A stretch of DNA of 64,000 nucleotides, from assembly GCA_002862085.1 (NCBI GenBank), contig PKCK01000011.1:85323-149322 (forward strand). Direction: 5' to 3'. The position numbers and the translations under genes are program-made. Under the pieces are notes generated by a model. The model was given only the letters and a program-made list of their open reading frames with translations, was not told the DNA's origin and made no database searches. Shown piece by piece: positions 42,554 to 51,120 of the stretch. Source of the stretch: Planctomycetota bacterium (GTDB lineage Bacteria > Planctomycetota > UBA1135 > GCA-002686595). Position 1 is the stretch's first letter. The number at the start of each line of letters is the position of its first letter.

Positions 42554-42958
42554 ATGAGCGCTTCCAGCCATCCCCACTTCGACGACCGCGGCACGCTCCG
42601 CTGGTTCACGTCCTTCGCCGATGCCCGGGCCGAGGCGGCCGCCACGGGCAAGCGCATCTTCATCGAGTTCGGCCGCGAGCTCTGAAGCCAGTGCCGCAGC
42701 CTCGTGGAGGCTGTCGTTCCCCGTCCCGACGTCGCGGAGCTCCTGCAGCGCGGCTACGTCGCCGTGGCGTCGGACTGTGACGAGCCCGAGGACGAGGTCA
42801 TGGCCCTCGCCGCGAAGCTCGAGGACGCGATGATGCTGCCCTTCGTGCTCTTCGCCGACGCCGACGGAGGGTTCGTGGACGGCTACTCGGGCGTCGTCAC
42901 GCCGCCCTACCTGCTGAAGAAGTTGAACGAGCACATGCCCGTCGGCGGGGGAGAGTGA
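42554..42958 (+). CDS. Thioredoxin-fold selenoprotein (in-frame TGA, U-x-x-C)
   Basis: 134 residues if TGA at 42683-42685 is read as selenocysteine. The frame continues after it without another stop until 42958. Residues before it (KRIFIEFGREL) match the first thioredoxin strand and helix start; the TGA falls on the first Cys of the usual C-x-x-C, giving U44-S-Q-C47. The second half has the expected MMLPFVLFADADG with cis-Pro96 and a GYSG turn. A 17-base hairpin begins 11 bases after the TGA, where bacterial SECIS elements lie. No signal peptide, so probably a cytoplasmic redox protein. The alternative, a nonsense mutation or sequencing error of TGC/TGT to TGA, cannot be excluded without the sel genes. 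Confidence 0.8.
42683..42713 (+). promoter_or_regulatory. Selenocysteine UGA codon and SECIS-like hairpin
   Basis: TGA at 42683-42685. CAGCCTC (42697-42703) pairs perfectly with GAGGCTG (42707-42713) around GTG; a G-T pair can extend the stem by one. The spacing from TGA to the stem base (11 bases) and a G in the apical loop fit bacterial SECIS rules. Confidence 0.65.
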
Positions 42959-43067
42959 TCCCCGGGCACCGGCTCCCATCTCCTCGATCCGGCCGGCACC
43001 GTCGAAGTGGCCGCAGCCGTGACCGCTCCGGGCGTCCCTTCGCGTCCGCGCCCTGTCTCGTCCGACG

Positions 43068-43439
43068 TCAGCCAGAGCCGGGCGTTCCCATCAGCGCCAG
43101 GCCGAGGGCGGCCACCGACAGCGCCGCGAGGGCGGGGTGGACCAGGGAGAAGGCCCGCTTCTTCGTCTTGTGGCGCAGGGTCCGCATGGCGACCACGGCG
43201 CCGACCCCCCCGCCAGCGAGGGAGACCAGGTGCAGCGTCCATTCGGGAACGCGGAAGCCGCCCTTCCTCGCCTGGCGCTTGTCGATGGCCCACAGCGGGT
43301 AGGCCGTCAGGTTGATCGCGAGGAAGTACGCGACCGCGGGTGATGCGCCGAGGTAGCGCCTCGCGCCCAGGTGGAGGAGCCCCGCCAGGACGATCGCCGG
43401 GACGACCGTGCTCCTGACCGGTGAGGAGCGCAGGCTCAT
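43068..43439 (-). CDS. DUF1294 membrane protein
   Basis: 123 residues from ATG at 43439, overlapping the stop of the HNH gene (ATGA); a longer frame from 43610 lies inside that gene. Membrane helices at about 11-26, 32-48, 74-90 and 103-120. Conserved family motifs WAIDKRQARKGGFRVPEWTLH and RHKTKK are clear. Function of DUF1294 proteins is not established. Confidence 0.88.
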   Translation of the reverse strand: MSLRSSPVRSTVVPAIVLAGLLHLGARRYLGASPAVAYFLAINLTAYPLWAIDKRQARKGGFRVPEWTLHLVSLAGGGVGAVVAMRTLRHKTKKRAFSLVHPALAALSVAALGLALMGTPGSG

Positions 43440-44029
43440 CCGGAGCGCATCCAGTGACGGTCGGACACGAAGCGACGCCAGGCCTCGCGCTGATGGGTGG
43501 TCGCCACCTCGAAGATGGGGGACCACTGGGGCGCCTGCGGCTCGCGAAGGAGCCGCAGGCCGCAGTCCTGCAGGAGCTTCGATCCCTTGCGCCGATTGCA
43601 CTGCACGCACGCCAGGACGCAGTTCTCCCAGGACGTCTCGCCCCCGCGCGAGCGCGGCAGGACGTGGTCGATGGAGAGCTCCGCGGCGGACGGCCGGCAG
43701 CCGCAGTACTGGCAGCGCTGCTCGTCGCGGCGCATCAGGTTACGCCGCGTGAAGGGGAGGACCTGTCGCGGGACGCCGCTGTACTGGCGGAGCACCACCA
43801 CCTCGGGAGCCTTCAAGAGCATGCTCACCGTGGAGACGTACGGTTCGTTCTCGCTGACCTCGAGACGTGACCACGAATCGAAGTCGTGGGTCTGGTAGCT
43901 CTCCGGCTCGATGGCGTGCGCCGCTCCCGTGTACACGAGCGACAGCGCGTGGCGCACGGGTGTCGTGGCGATGGCGAGCCACGAGCGATTGAGGACCAGT
44001 GTTTGGCGGGCGAGAACGGCGGAGGTCAT
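43436..44029 (-). CDS. HNH endonuclease family protein
   Basis: 197 residues from ATG at 44029, preceded by GGAGGG; a longer frame to 44134 lacks protein character. N-terminal half: LVLNRSWLAIATTPVRHALSL, seen in a widespread HNH family. C-terminal HNH core with zinc knuckles: CQYCG, then SIDHVLPRSRGGETSWENCV and ACVQCNRRKG. Such free-standing proteins are common in planctomycetes and cyanobacteria; their DNA target is unknown. Overlaps the DUF1294 gene. Confidence 0.9.
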   Translation of the reverse strand: MTSAVLARQTLVLNRSWLAIATTPVRHALSLVYTGAAHAIEPESYQTHDFDSWSRLEVSENEPYVSTVSMLLKAPEVVVLRQYSGVPRQVLPFTRRNLMRRDEQRCQYCGCRPSAAELSIDHVLPRSRGGETSWENCVLACVQCNRRKGSKLLQDCGLRLLREPQAPQWSPIFEVATTHQREAWRRFVSDRHWMRSG

Positions 44030-44279
44030 CGCAGCCCTCCTGTCTCGACGCGGCTTCCTGTTGGTCGTCCCTTCGACATGCCCCGAGAACATAGGCGACG
44101 CGTCGGTCGGATCGAGGTGCAAGTTGGTCTGCACATCCCTTGATCGACGCTTGATGGCGGACCGCCAGCACTCACCCCGATCCGGAGGTCACGATGCGCG
44201 ACCGAGTGACGCGCGCGCTTCGGGCTCGATCGCGGGAGCGGACTCCTCCGAAGCTCGTCGCGGGGGTAACGTCGGGCGC

Positions 44280-44936
44280 GTGGAGACGCCGACCGAACCG
44301 CCGCCGCCGTTCGAGCTCGAGGGGCCGGAGTGCGAGTGGAAGGAGATGCTCCCTCGTTCCGAGCGAGTCGCTCGGACCTTCGCCGCCTTCGCGAACGGCG
44401 TCGGGGGCAGGCTCTGGGTCGGTGTCCGGGACGACGGTCGCGCGATCGGAGTCGGCCGCCCGGACGAGGTGGAGCGGGAGCTCCAGCGCATCTCGAGCGG
44501 TCTCGTCGCTCCACCGATCGATGTCTTCATCGACCGCCACGAGCACGCCGGACGGGTGCTCGTGGTCGCGCGCGTGGAGCGGGCCCGGACGCGGCCCGTG
44601 CTGGCGCCCGGGAGGGACGGGAGCCTTCAGGCGTTCCATCGGGACGGAGCGTCCACCCGGATCGCGCCGCGCGCGCTGGTGAGGTCGTGGGAGCGCGCGT
44701 CGCCTACACGCTCCCTGGACACGAAGGCCCGGCGGGTCCTGCGGGGGATCGCCGAGCGCAGCCACCACGACGGGACCGGTCCCAACCTCATGGAGGTCGC
44801 GCGCTTCGGCCGCCTCGGCAAGCGCGCGGCGCGGAGGATCGTGGTCGACCTGGTCCAGCGGGGCCTGATCACCGAGCGCGAAGGTGGACGTTTCGGGCTC
44901 ACGCCCGAAGGTCACAGGCGCGTACGCCAGAGGTGA
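44280..44936 (+). CDS. AlbA_2/Schlafen-like domain protein with winged helix
   Basis: 218 residues from GTG at 44280; ATG at 44154 would add a low-complexity stretch and is less likely. Residues 10-115 follow the AlbA_2 (divergent AAA_4) pattern: CEWKEMLP, then RTFAAFANGVGGRLWVGVRDDGRAIGV. Residues about 150-218 look like a winged helix (VARFGRLGKRAARRIVVDLVQRGLITE). This suggests a nucleic-acid-binding regulator. Divergent from the HNH gene. The start is the least certain point. Confidence 0.72.
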   Translation: METPTEPPPPFELEGPECEWKEMLPRSERVARTFAAFANGVGGRLWVGVRDDGRAIGVGRPDEVERELQRISSGLVAPPIDVFIDRHEHAGRVLVVARVERARTRPVLAPGRDGSLQAFHRDGASTRIAPRALVRSWERASPTRSLDTKARRVLRGIAERSHHDGTGPNLMEVARFGRLGKRAARRIVVDLVQRGLITEREGGRFGLTPEGHRRVRQR

Positions 44937-45136
44937 TCCTCGAGCGGGCGCGAGCCCATGAGTGCCATGGCGAATTCGCTCCGCTGGGGTACGCTGTCCC
45001 CACCGCCGGCGACAGTCGCCCCCCCACGACGCTCTCCCCGGCTCGCCTTGCGAGGTCTCCGCCCGAAGTGGGCGTCCTCACCTCCGCGGCCCGGATGGGC
45101 CGCCTCTCCTCCCCAGGCCCGGGTGGGCCAGGAACC

Positions 45137-46720
45137 ATGGCAAGACCGATCCACCGCGCGCTCATCTCCGTTTCCGACAAGGACGGCCTCGAGAACTTCG
45201 CGCGCCAGCTCTGCGACCACGGCGTCGAGATCCTCTCCACCGGTGGGACGTACCGGGCCCTCGAGGCGGCCGGCATCCCGGTCGTCGAGGTGAGCGCCCA
45301 CACGGGCTTCCCGGAGATGATGGACGGCCGGGTGAAGACGCTTCACCCGATGATCCACGGCGGCATCCTCGCCGTGCGCGACAACGTCGACCACGCTGCC
45401 GCGATGGACGAGCACGCGATCGCGCCCATCGATCTCGTGGTGGTCAACCTCTACCCCTTCGAGGCGACCATCGCCAGGGAGGAGGCGACGCGCGACGAGT
45501 GCGTCGAGCAGATCGACATCGGCGGCCCTTCGATGGTCCGCTCGGCCGCGAAGAACCACAAGTTCGTCGCGATCGTCACGGAGTCGGATCAGTACCCCGA
45601 CCTGCTCGAGGAGCTGCAGGAGAACGACGGGGGGCTGTCCGACGGGTTCCGGCGCCGCCTGGCGCAGCGCGCCTTCGCGCGCACTGCGTCCTACGACGCG
45701 GCGATCGCCAGCTGGCTGTCGCGGGTCGATCAGGAGGAGGGGGAGGCCCCCGCGTACCCGGAGCGCTTCACGCTCGCGGGCAAGAAGGTCCTCGATCTGC
45801 GCTACGGCGAGAACCCGCACCAGGCGGCTGCCTTCTACCGGACCGAGCCGTGCCCCGAGCCCTGTGCCGCGCACGCGGAGGTGTTGAACGGCAAGGCGCT
45901 CTCCTACAACAACCTGGTCGACCTCGACGCGGCCCACGCCCTCGCGTCGGAGTTCTCCGGGCCCTTCGTCGCGGTCATCAAGCACACCAACCCGTGCGGG
46001 GCCGCCGCGGCCGCGACCATCGCCGAGGCGCTCGAGAACGCGTGGTCGGGAGATCCGATCAGCGCCTTCGGCTCCGTGCTGGCCTTCACCCGGCCGCTGG
46101 ACCTGGCCAGCGCGACGTTCCTCGTGGAGGGCAACCGCTTCGTCGAGGCGATCATCGCCCCGGACTTCGACGAGGACGCCTTCGAACTGCTGACGCGCAA
46201 GCCTCGCTGGGGCAAGAGCGTCCGGCTCCTGTCCTGCGGGCGTTTCGGCCCCGACACCCAGGAGCAGCGCCAGATCATGGTGAAGCAGATGTCGGGTGGC
46301 TTTCTCGTCCAGGAGCGCGACGGGACTTGCGAGACGGAGTTCGAGCAGGTCTCCAAGGCGGCGCCGACGGCGGAACAGCTGGAGGAGCTGGCCTTCGCGA
46401 ACCGCATCTCCAAGCACGTGAAGTCGAACGCGATCGTCCTGACGCGCGAGAGGATGGTCACGGGGGTCGGCGCGGGGCAGATGAGCCGCGTCGACTCGGT
46501 CCGCATCGCCGCGCACAAGGCCGGCGACCGCGCGTCGGGATCGGTGCTCGCGAGCGACGCGTTCTTCCCCTTCCCCGACGGGGTCGAAGCCGCTATCGAC
46601 GCCGGCGTCGTGGCCGTCGTCCAGCCGGGCGGCTCGGTGCGTGACGACGAGGTCGTGGCGGCCGCCGACAAGGAGGGCGTTCCGATGCTCTTCTCAGGAG
46701 CCCGGCACTTCCGCCACTGA
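45137..46720 (+). CDS. purH: Bifunctional AICAR transformylase / IMP cyclohydrolase
   Basis: 527 residues from ATG at 45137. N-terminal MGS-like cyclohydrolase domain (ALISVSDKDGLENFARQL; GRVKTLHPMIHGGIL; NLYPFEATI) and C-terminal transformylase domain (LRYGENPHQAAAFY, IKHTNPCGAA, KSNAIVL, GAGQMSRVDS, ASDAFFPFPDGVE). It catalyses the last two steps of IMP synthesis in the cytoplasm. Usual length; single gene with a hairpin after it. Confidence 0.98.
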   Translation: MARPIHRALISVSDKDGLENFARQLCDHGVEILSTGGTYRALEAAGIPVVEVSAHTGFPEMMDGRVKTLHPMIHGGILAVRDNVDHAAAMDEHAIAPIDLVVVNLYPFEATIAREEATRDECVEQIDIGGPSMVRSAAKNHKFVAIVTESDQYPDLLEELQENDGGLSDGFRRRLAQRAFARTASYDAAIASWLSRVDQEEGEAPAYPERFTLAGKKVLDLRYGENPHQAAAFYRTEPCPEPCAAHAEVLNGKALSYNNLVDLDAAHALASEFSGPFVAVIKHTNPCGAAAAATIAEALENAWSGDPISAFGSVLAFTRPLDLASATFLVEGNRFVEAIIAPDFDEDAFELLTRKPRWGKSVRLLSCGRFGPDTQEQRQIMVKQMSGGFLVQERDGTCETEFEQVSKAAPTAEQLEELAFANRISKHVKSNAIVLTRERMVTGVGAGQMSRVDSVRIAAHKAGDRASGSVLASDAFFPFPDGVEAAIDAGVVAVVQPGGSVRDDEVVAAADKEGVPMLFSGARHFRH

Positions 46721-46754
46721 TCCCCGGGCTGCGGAACCACCCCGGGCGTCACGA

Positions 46755-46793
46755 GAGCCGCGGGGGCGTCACGGAGGGATGCGCCCGCGGCTC
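46755..46793. terminator. Hairpin between purH and the protease gene
   Basis: GAGCCGCGGGGGCG (46755-46768) pairs with CGCCCGCGGCTC (46782-46793) with a two-base bulge; it lies between converging genes. Confidence 0.65.
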
Positions 46794-46825
46794 GTCGCGC
46801 TCGTGAGGACTTCGGTGCCCCGGGC

Positions 46826-47971
46826 TCACTCCTCCGCCAGGACGACGGCCGCGCCGTCCGCCGTCTCGATCACGCGGGCCGCGCCCGAGCGGTCGATCCA
46901 GTCGTAGAACTCCGCGAGCGGAGTCACGAGCCCCATGTGGGGGATGACCGTCGGACGGATCGCGCCGTGGGTGTAGATCTTCGAGAAGATCCCGACGAGC
47001 TCTCGTGTCCCGTGGCTGTAGATACCGCCGCCCGAGTTCCCGATGTAGGTGGGCGCCGAGATCATCCAGAAGCGCTCGCCGCCGACGCGATGGTGGAGGT
47101 CCGAGAGGTGCCCTCTGGTCGGGATCGGGTCGTTGCCGAGCGGGCAACCGACGGCCACGATCGGGTCGAACACGCGAGCGGTGCGGAGCCTCGCGCGGCT
47201 CGGCAGCTGCGCACCGTGGTCGAGCCGCTGGTCCGTGTCCAGCGCGAGGAGCGCCGCATCGAGCGGCACGTCGTGGGCCACGACGGACGCCGTGAAGTCG
47301 ATCTTGCGGCCGTCCTGGTCCCGGAGGACGATCGGGATGGGGCACTCCGCGTCGGTGGACGCTGCCCGGATGTCGCGGACCACGTGCCAGGACGTGAGCA
47401 GCAGGGTGCGGAATCGCGTCGGATCCTCGTCGAGGGGACGGGACGGCAGGAGGACACCGCTGCCGACCGTGCTCTCGCTGGCGAGCTGGACGGTGGGGGC
47501 GACCATGGCGCGCCACTGTGCTCCGGCGTCCGTCTCGACCCGGCTCTCGAACCGCTCGAGCTGGTCGCGCGTGGCTGTGACCATGCTCGCGGTCGCCTCG
47601 ACGGTGTCGACGAGTCTCGCGAGCTCGAGGTCCGCACCGGCCTCGAGGGCATCGAGGCGATCGGCCTGGATCGCGAGTTCGTCCCATGCGGCGCGCTCGG
47701 TGGCCAGCGCGCTCTGCAGGCGTTTCACCTCCTCGGAGAGGCCCCGGGCAGCCTCTTCGTGCTCCAGCGCGAGTCCTCGCGTCTGCTCCAGCTCGTCCTT
47801 CAGCGCCGCCGTCTCGGCTGCGACTCGCGTGGCGAGCGCGCTCGCTTCGAAGGTGCGCGTCGCGGCCGTTGCCTCGAGCGCCTCGATCCGTCCGTCGAGG
47901 CGGGCCTGGCGCGCGATACCCAGGGCGATGAGGCCGGTGGCCGCCATGCAGGCGAGGGGGATTCGGGTCAT
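46826..47971 (-). CDS. Membrane-anchored trypsin-like serine protease with coiled coil
   Basis: 381 residues from ATG at 47971; a longer frame is Arg-rich and lacks the membrane start. Membrane helix at about 3-20 (IPLACMAATGLIALGIA), coiled coil at about 25-155, then a chymotrypsin-fold domain (about 165-350). The likely triad is His in TSWHVV, Asp in VPLDAALLALD and Ser in IGNSGGGIYS. It lacks a visible PDZ domain, unlike DegP/HtrA. It should act in the periplasm. The coiled coil may drive oligomer formation. Confidence 0.85.
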   Translation of the reverse strand: MTRIPLACMAATGLIALGIARQARLDGRIEALEATAATRTFEASALATRVAAETAALKDELEQTRGLALEHEEAARGLSEEVKRLQSALATERAAWDELAIQADRLDALEAGADLELARLVDTVEATASMVTATRDQLERFESRVETDAGAQWRAMVAPTVQLASESTVGSGVLLPSRPLDEDPTRFRTLLLTSWHVVRDIRAASTDAECPIPIVLRDQDGRKIDFTASVVAHDVPLDAALLALDTDQRLDHGAQLPSRARLRTARVFDPIVAVGCPLGNDPIPTRGHLSDLHHRVGGERFWMISAPTYIGNSGGGIYSHGTRELVGIFSKIYTHGAIRPTVIPHMGLVTPLAEFYDWIDRSGAARVIETADGAAVVLAEE

Positions 47972-48153
47972 GGGGGAGGAGCGATGCTCGGCGGCCGCTG
48001 CGCGGCGACGCCGATGGAGAGCGGAGACGGGCCGGGTGGGACGCGCCTCCTGAATGCAATTTCCTTTGCCCTCCGGATCGTCCAGGCCAGCCCCGCGAAT
48101 CCACCCCAACTCGATCTTCGGCGCGGCTTTTCCCACGGCGATGCGCCGGCCTT

Positions 48154-48162
48154 TGTGGAAAA
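48154..48162 (-). promoter_or_regulatory. DnaA-box-like site 1
   Basis: The minus strand reads TTTTCCACA, matching the relaxed DnaA box TTWTNCACA. Confidence 0.4.
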
Positions 48163-48223
48163 CCGGGCGACTCGGTGGGCGCTTGAACGCTCCTCAAAGC
48201 CTTCAAACGCGTCTCCTACCGAG

Positions 48224-48232
48224 TTATCCACA
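48224..48232 (+). promoter_or_regulatory. DnaA-box-like site 2
   Basis: TTATCCACA is identical to the strong E. coli DnaA box. It is in opposite orientation to site 1, with 61 bases between them. Confidence 0.5.
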
Positions 48233-48655
48233 CCCCGTCTGCCTGGTAAGGAGTCACGTAAGTCACTTCTAGAAATGGTCTTGTGTCGTCAATGGATCCC
48301 TTCTCAACCGCGCTTGCACCGATTTCCACGTGCCTGGATCGGGTCCAACCACTCCAGCAGCGCGGCCACCGTCTCGTCGAGATGTCGTTCATCGCGGCGG
48401 GTCGACGCAGTTCCGCGCCGCCAGTGCTCCATGGAGAGTCCAGGGGCCGTGCCGGCCTCGTCCCTGGCCACTGATGCCGGCGGCCAGACCTTGGAGCGCT
48501 GCGCTGCGCGGCCCATGAAGCCGCTGAGTCCTGGCCGGCCGCCGGTCCTGCTCGGCGGGCTGCAGCCGCAGCGCGCGACCACCTGCCGGGCATCACCGAA
48601 TCGCCCGCGCCGCTTCGACCATCCCCGTCATCCCCCGGGCTAGGATGCCCGCGCC

Positions 48656-49939
48656 ATGGCCATCTCTCCCATCGCAGACTGCATCGAGGACCTCGCCAAG
48701 GGACGCATGGTGATCCTCGTGGACGACCCCGATCGCGAGAACGAGGGTGATCTCGCGATGCTGGCGGAGTTCGTCACTGCGGACGACATCAATTTCATGG
48801 CCAAGGAGGGCCGGGGGCTCATCTGCATGCCCCTCGACGGCGCGCTCTGCGACAAGCTCGAGCTGCCGATGCAGGCCTCCCACAACACGAACGCCCACGG
48901 GACGGCCTTCACGATCTCGATCGAGGCCGCCAGCGGCGTCTCGACGGGCATCAGCGCCGCGGACCGGGCTCACACCATCCGCGAGGCTGTGCGGCCCGAT
49001 GCGACCGCAGCTGATCTCGCGCGCCCTGGCCATGTCTTCCCCTTGAGGGCGAAGAACGGGGGCGTCCTCGTCCGAGGGGGGCAGACGGAGGGCATCGTCG
49101 ATCTCGCGCGCCTCGCCGGCGGGACGCCCGCGGGCGTGATCTGCGAGATCATGAACGACGACGGGACGATGTCGCGCATGCCCGAACTCGAGGTCTTCGC
49201 GGAGAAGCACGACCTCAAGATCTGCACGATCGCGGACCTGATCGAGTACCGGCGCCGCAACGAGTCCCTGGTCGAGGCCGCGGTGGAGACTCCCGTGCCG
49301 ATGCAGACGGAGTACGGCCTCTTCCACATGCACCTCTTCCAGTCGCAGCTGGATGACAAGGAGCACGTCGCCCTGAGCTTCGGGCTCGTCTGCCCGGAGA
49401 CCGGTCAGCTGCCGGAATCCCAGGAGGAGGACCTCTTCGTACGGGTCCACTCCGAGTGCCTCACCGGCGACGTCTTCGGGAGCCAGCGCTGCGACTGCGG
49501 GCCGCAGCTGGACAAGGCCATGTCGATCATCGCCAGCCAGGGCCGTGGAGTCGTCGTCTACCTCCGTCAGGAGGGCCGCGGAATCGGACTCGCCAACAAG
49601 CTCAAGGCCTACCACCTCCAGGACCGGGGCATGGACACCGTGGAGGCCAACGAGGCCCTGGGACTGCCCGTGGACCTCCGGGAGTACGGGATCGGAGCCC
49701 AGATCCTCCAGCACCTCGGAGTCCGCCGCATGCGGCTGCTGACGAACAATCCCAAGAAGATCCACGGCCTCTCGGGCTACGGCATCGAGCTGGTCGACCA
49801 GGTGCCCCTCGAGATCGAGCCCAACCCCAACAACATCGGTTACTTGCGTACGAAGAAGGACCGCATGGGGCACACCCTCCAAGGGGCCCTCGGGGCCGAG
49901 GCGGGCCATCCCGCGCCCCCCGGCGGATCGCGGGAATAG
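48656..49939 (+). CDS. ribBA: Bifunctional DHBP synthase / GTP cyclohydrolase II
   Basis: 427 residues. N-terminal RibB domain: [17 protein letters not shown] (metal and substrate acids), [32 protein letters not shown]-terminal RibA domain: zinc site [15 protein letters not shown] (three Cys) and [13 protein letters not shown] with the catalytic Tyr/Arg region. It makes both early precursors of riboflavin. The loop between domains is short. Thirty bases upstream of an ECF sigma gene, perhaps one transcript. Confidence 0.97.
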   Translation: MAISPIADCIEDLAKGRMVILVDDPDRENEGDLAMLAEFVTADDINFMAKEGRGLICMPLDGALCDKLELPMQASHNTNAHGTAFTISIEAASGVSTGISAADRAHTIREAVRPDATAADLARPGHVFPLRAKNGGVLVRGGQTEGIVDLARLAGGTPAGVICEIMNDDGTMSRMPELEVFAEKHDLKICTIADLIEYRRRNESLVEAAVETPVPMQTEYGLFHMHLFQSQLDDKEHVALSFGLVCPETGQLPESQEEDLFVRVHSECLTGDVFGSQRCDCGPQLDKAMSIIASQGRGVVVYLRQEGRGIGLANKLKAYHLQDRGMDTVEANEALGLPVDLREYGIGAQILQHLGVRRMRLLTNNPKKIHGLSGYGIELVDQVPLEIEPNPNNIGYLRTKKDRMGHTLQGALGAEAGHPAPPGGSRE

Positions 49940-49969
49940 GCCGGGTCGCGGAGCGTCCGAAGGGCGCCG

Positions 49970-50674
49970 ATGGCGATCCTGATGCACATGCGCGAGCCCC
50001 ACACCTCCGAGTCCGGACCCTCCCCCGAGCGGGCGGGCGCCGGCGAGGACGTGGCGGCGGAGAGCGGCGCGGACGACCTGGCGCTCGTGCAGGCCACCCT
50101 GGCCGGCGACGCGGCAGCGTTCGAGGCGCTCGTGGAGCGCTACCAGCGCCGACTGTTCGGCCTGGTGCGCCACTACACGCGCAGCGCCCCCGAGGTGGAG
50201 GACATCGTTCAGGACACATTCCTCAAGGCGTACAGCCGCCTGGGGACGTTCCAGCAGTCCTCCTCCTTCTACACGTGGCTGTACCGCATCGCGGTCAACA
50301 CGATCCTCGACGTGATGAAGCGTCACGGGCGCAGCCCCGTGACGGCTGTCGAGGACCCCGAGCTCGTCCAGCGCAGCGGGACCGGCGCGGAGGACGCCAC
50401 CACCAGCCGCCTCCAGGTCCGGCCCGACGCGCGCCTCGAGCGCGAGGAGATCGCTGAGATCACCAGGAGCGTGATGGACGAGCTGCCGGAGATCTTCCGC
50501 ACCGTGCTCGTGATGCGCGAGCTCGAGCAGATGGCCTACCAGGACATCGCGGACGCCCTCGACATCTCCATCGGCACCGTGGAGTCGCGCCTCTTCCGGG
50601 CGCGCGCCAAGTTCAAGCAGAAGCTACTCAAGCTGCATCCCGAGTTCGCCCAAGGGGCGGAGGCAGGTACGTGA
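49970..50674 (+). CDS. ECF (RpoE-like) sigma factor
   Basis: 234 residues from ATG at 49970; ATGs at 49982 and 49988 are also possible. Sigma-70 region 2 (AFEALVERYQRRLFGLVRHY, EDIVQDTFLKAYSRL) and region 4 (PEIFRTVLVMRELEQMAYQDIADALDISIGTVESR). An extra linker of about 25 residues lies between regions 2 and 4. It is followed by a membrane protein gene (coupled) and a periplasmic protein gene, the usual envelope-stress layout. Confidence 0.93.
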   Translation: MAILMHMREPHTSESGPSPERAGAGEDVAAESGADDLALVQATLAGDAAAFEALVERYQRRLFGLVRHYTRSAPEVEDIVQDTFLKAYSRLGTFQQSSSFYTWLYRIAVNTILDVMKRHGRSPVTAVEDPELVQRSGTGAEDATTSRLQVRPDARLEREEIAEITRSVMDELPEIFRTVLVMRELEQMAYQDIADALDISIGTVESRLFRARAKFKQKLLKLHPEFAQGAEAGT

Positions 50675-51120
50675 TGGATCAGAACGACCGAAAGCTGGAC
50701 CCGGACCACGGCATGCGCGCCGACGGGCCGGACGACACCTCGCTGCGCGAGTGGTTCGTGCCGACCGAGGAGGTGCCGGTCCCCACCGGCTTCGCCAGCC
50801 GCGTGGCTCGCCTCGCCTTCGAGGGAGTCGAGGTGCCTCGAGAGGACGATGTCGTGCTCACCCCGGCCGGACCCGGCGGCGCGACCTTCGGCTTCGAGCA
50901 GGGGCGTGTCCTCTCGTTCACGATGGGCCTCGCCGCGGCGGCGGCGGCTGCGGTGATCGTCTTCTCCTTGATCCTCGCGGGCGCCGACACCAGCGATGCG
51001 ACCGCGGACCAGGGCATCTCGGCCGACACCTCCCTCGAGGAGAAGCTCGAGTTGCTCGAGGCCGAGAATCGCGATCTGGAGCCCCTGCGGTCCGGATCCG
51101 AAGAGGCTGACGCTCGGTGA
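50674..51120 (+). CDS. Probable anti-sigma factor, single-pass membrane protein
   Basis: 148 residues. ATG at 50674 overlaps the sigma stop as TGATG, with GGAGG nearby; a GTG at 50671 is also possible. Cytoplasmic N-terminus with PVPTGFASRVARLAFEGVEVP, a segment typical of anti-sigma proteins in this phylum; no zinc-binding H-x3-C-x2-C is present. Membrane helix at about 88-108 and a short coiled coil (LEEKLELLEAENRDLE). Likely restrains the preceding sigma factor. Overlaps the next gene (GTGA). Confidence 0.75.
   Translation: MDQNDRKLDPDHGMRADGPDDTSLREWFVPTEEVPVPTGFASRVARLAFEGVEVPREDDVVLTPAGPGGATFGFEQGRVLSFTMGLAAAAAAAVIVFSLILAGADTSDATADQGISADTSLEEKLELLEAENRDLEPLRSGSEEADAR

Larger units (their letters stand above)
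47972..48655. other. Largest non-coding gap, with DnaA-box-like sites
   Basis: About 684 bases between the divergent protease and ribBA genes, with a stretch (48040-48300) visibly richer in A/T than the rest of the window. It has TTATCCACA at 48224-48232 and TTTTCCACA on the minus strand at 48162-48154, and a direct repeat GTCAC-N4-GTCAC near 48250. I see no FMN riboswitch core before ribBA and no gene I can support; short minus-strand frames at 48216-48596 are not recognisable. Confidence 0.55.

Noticed and set aside
40259..42685. Plus-strand open frame of 808 codons
   Set aside because: Antisense to the amidohydrolase, which has clear catalytic motifs; the plus-strand product is His/Arg/Val-rich with none.
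48304..48582. Minus-strand frame ending in a protein-like stretch (DERHLDETVAALLEWLD)
   Set aside because: The stretch is only about 40 residues, has no clear start signal and no recognisable family; too little to call a gene or a remnant.
46937..48643. Plus-strand open frame of 568 codons
   Set aside because: Antisense to the trypsin-like protease with an intact catalytic triad; no motif on the plus strand.
48233..48655. Possible FMN riboswitch upstream of ribBA
   Set aside because: The conserved FMN-aptamer core sequences are absent on both strands of the gap.
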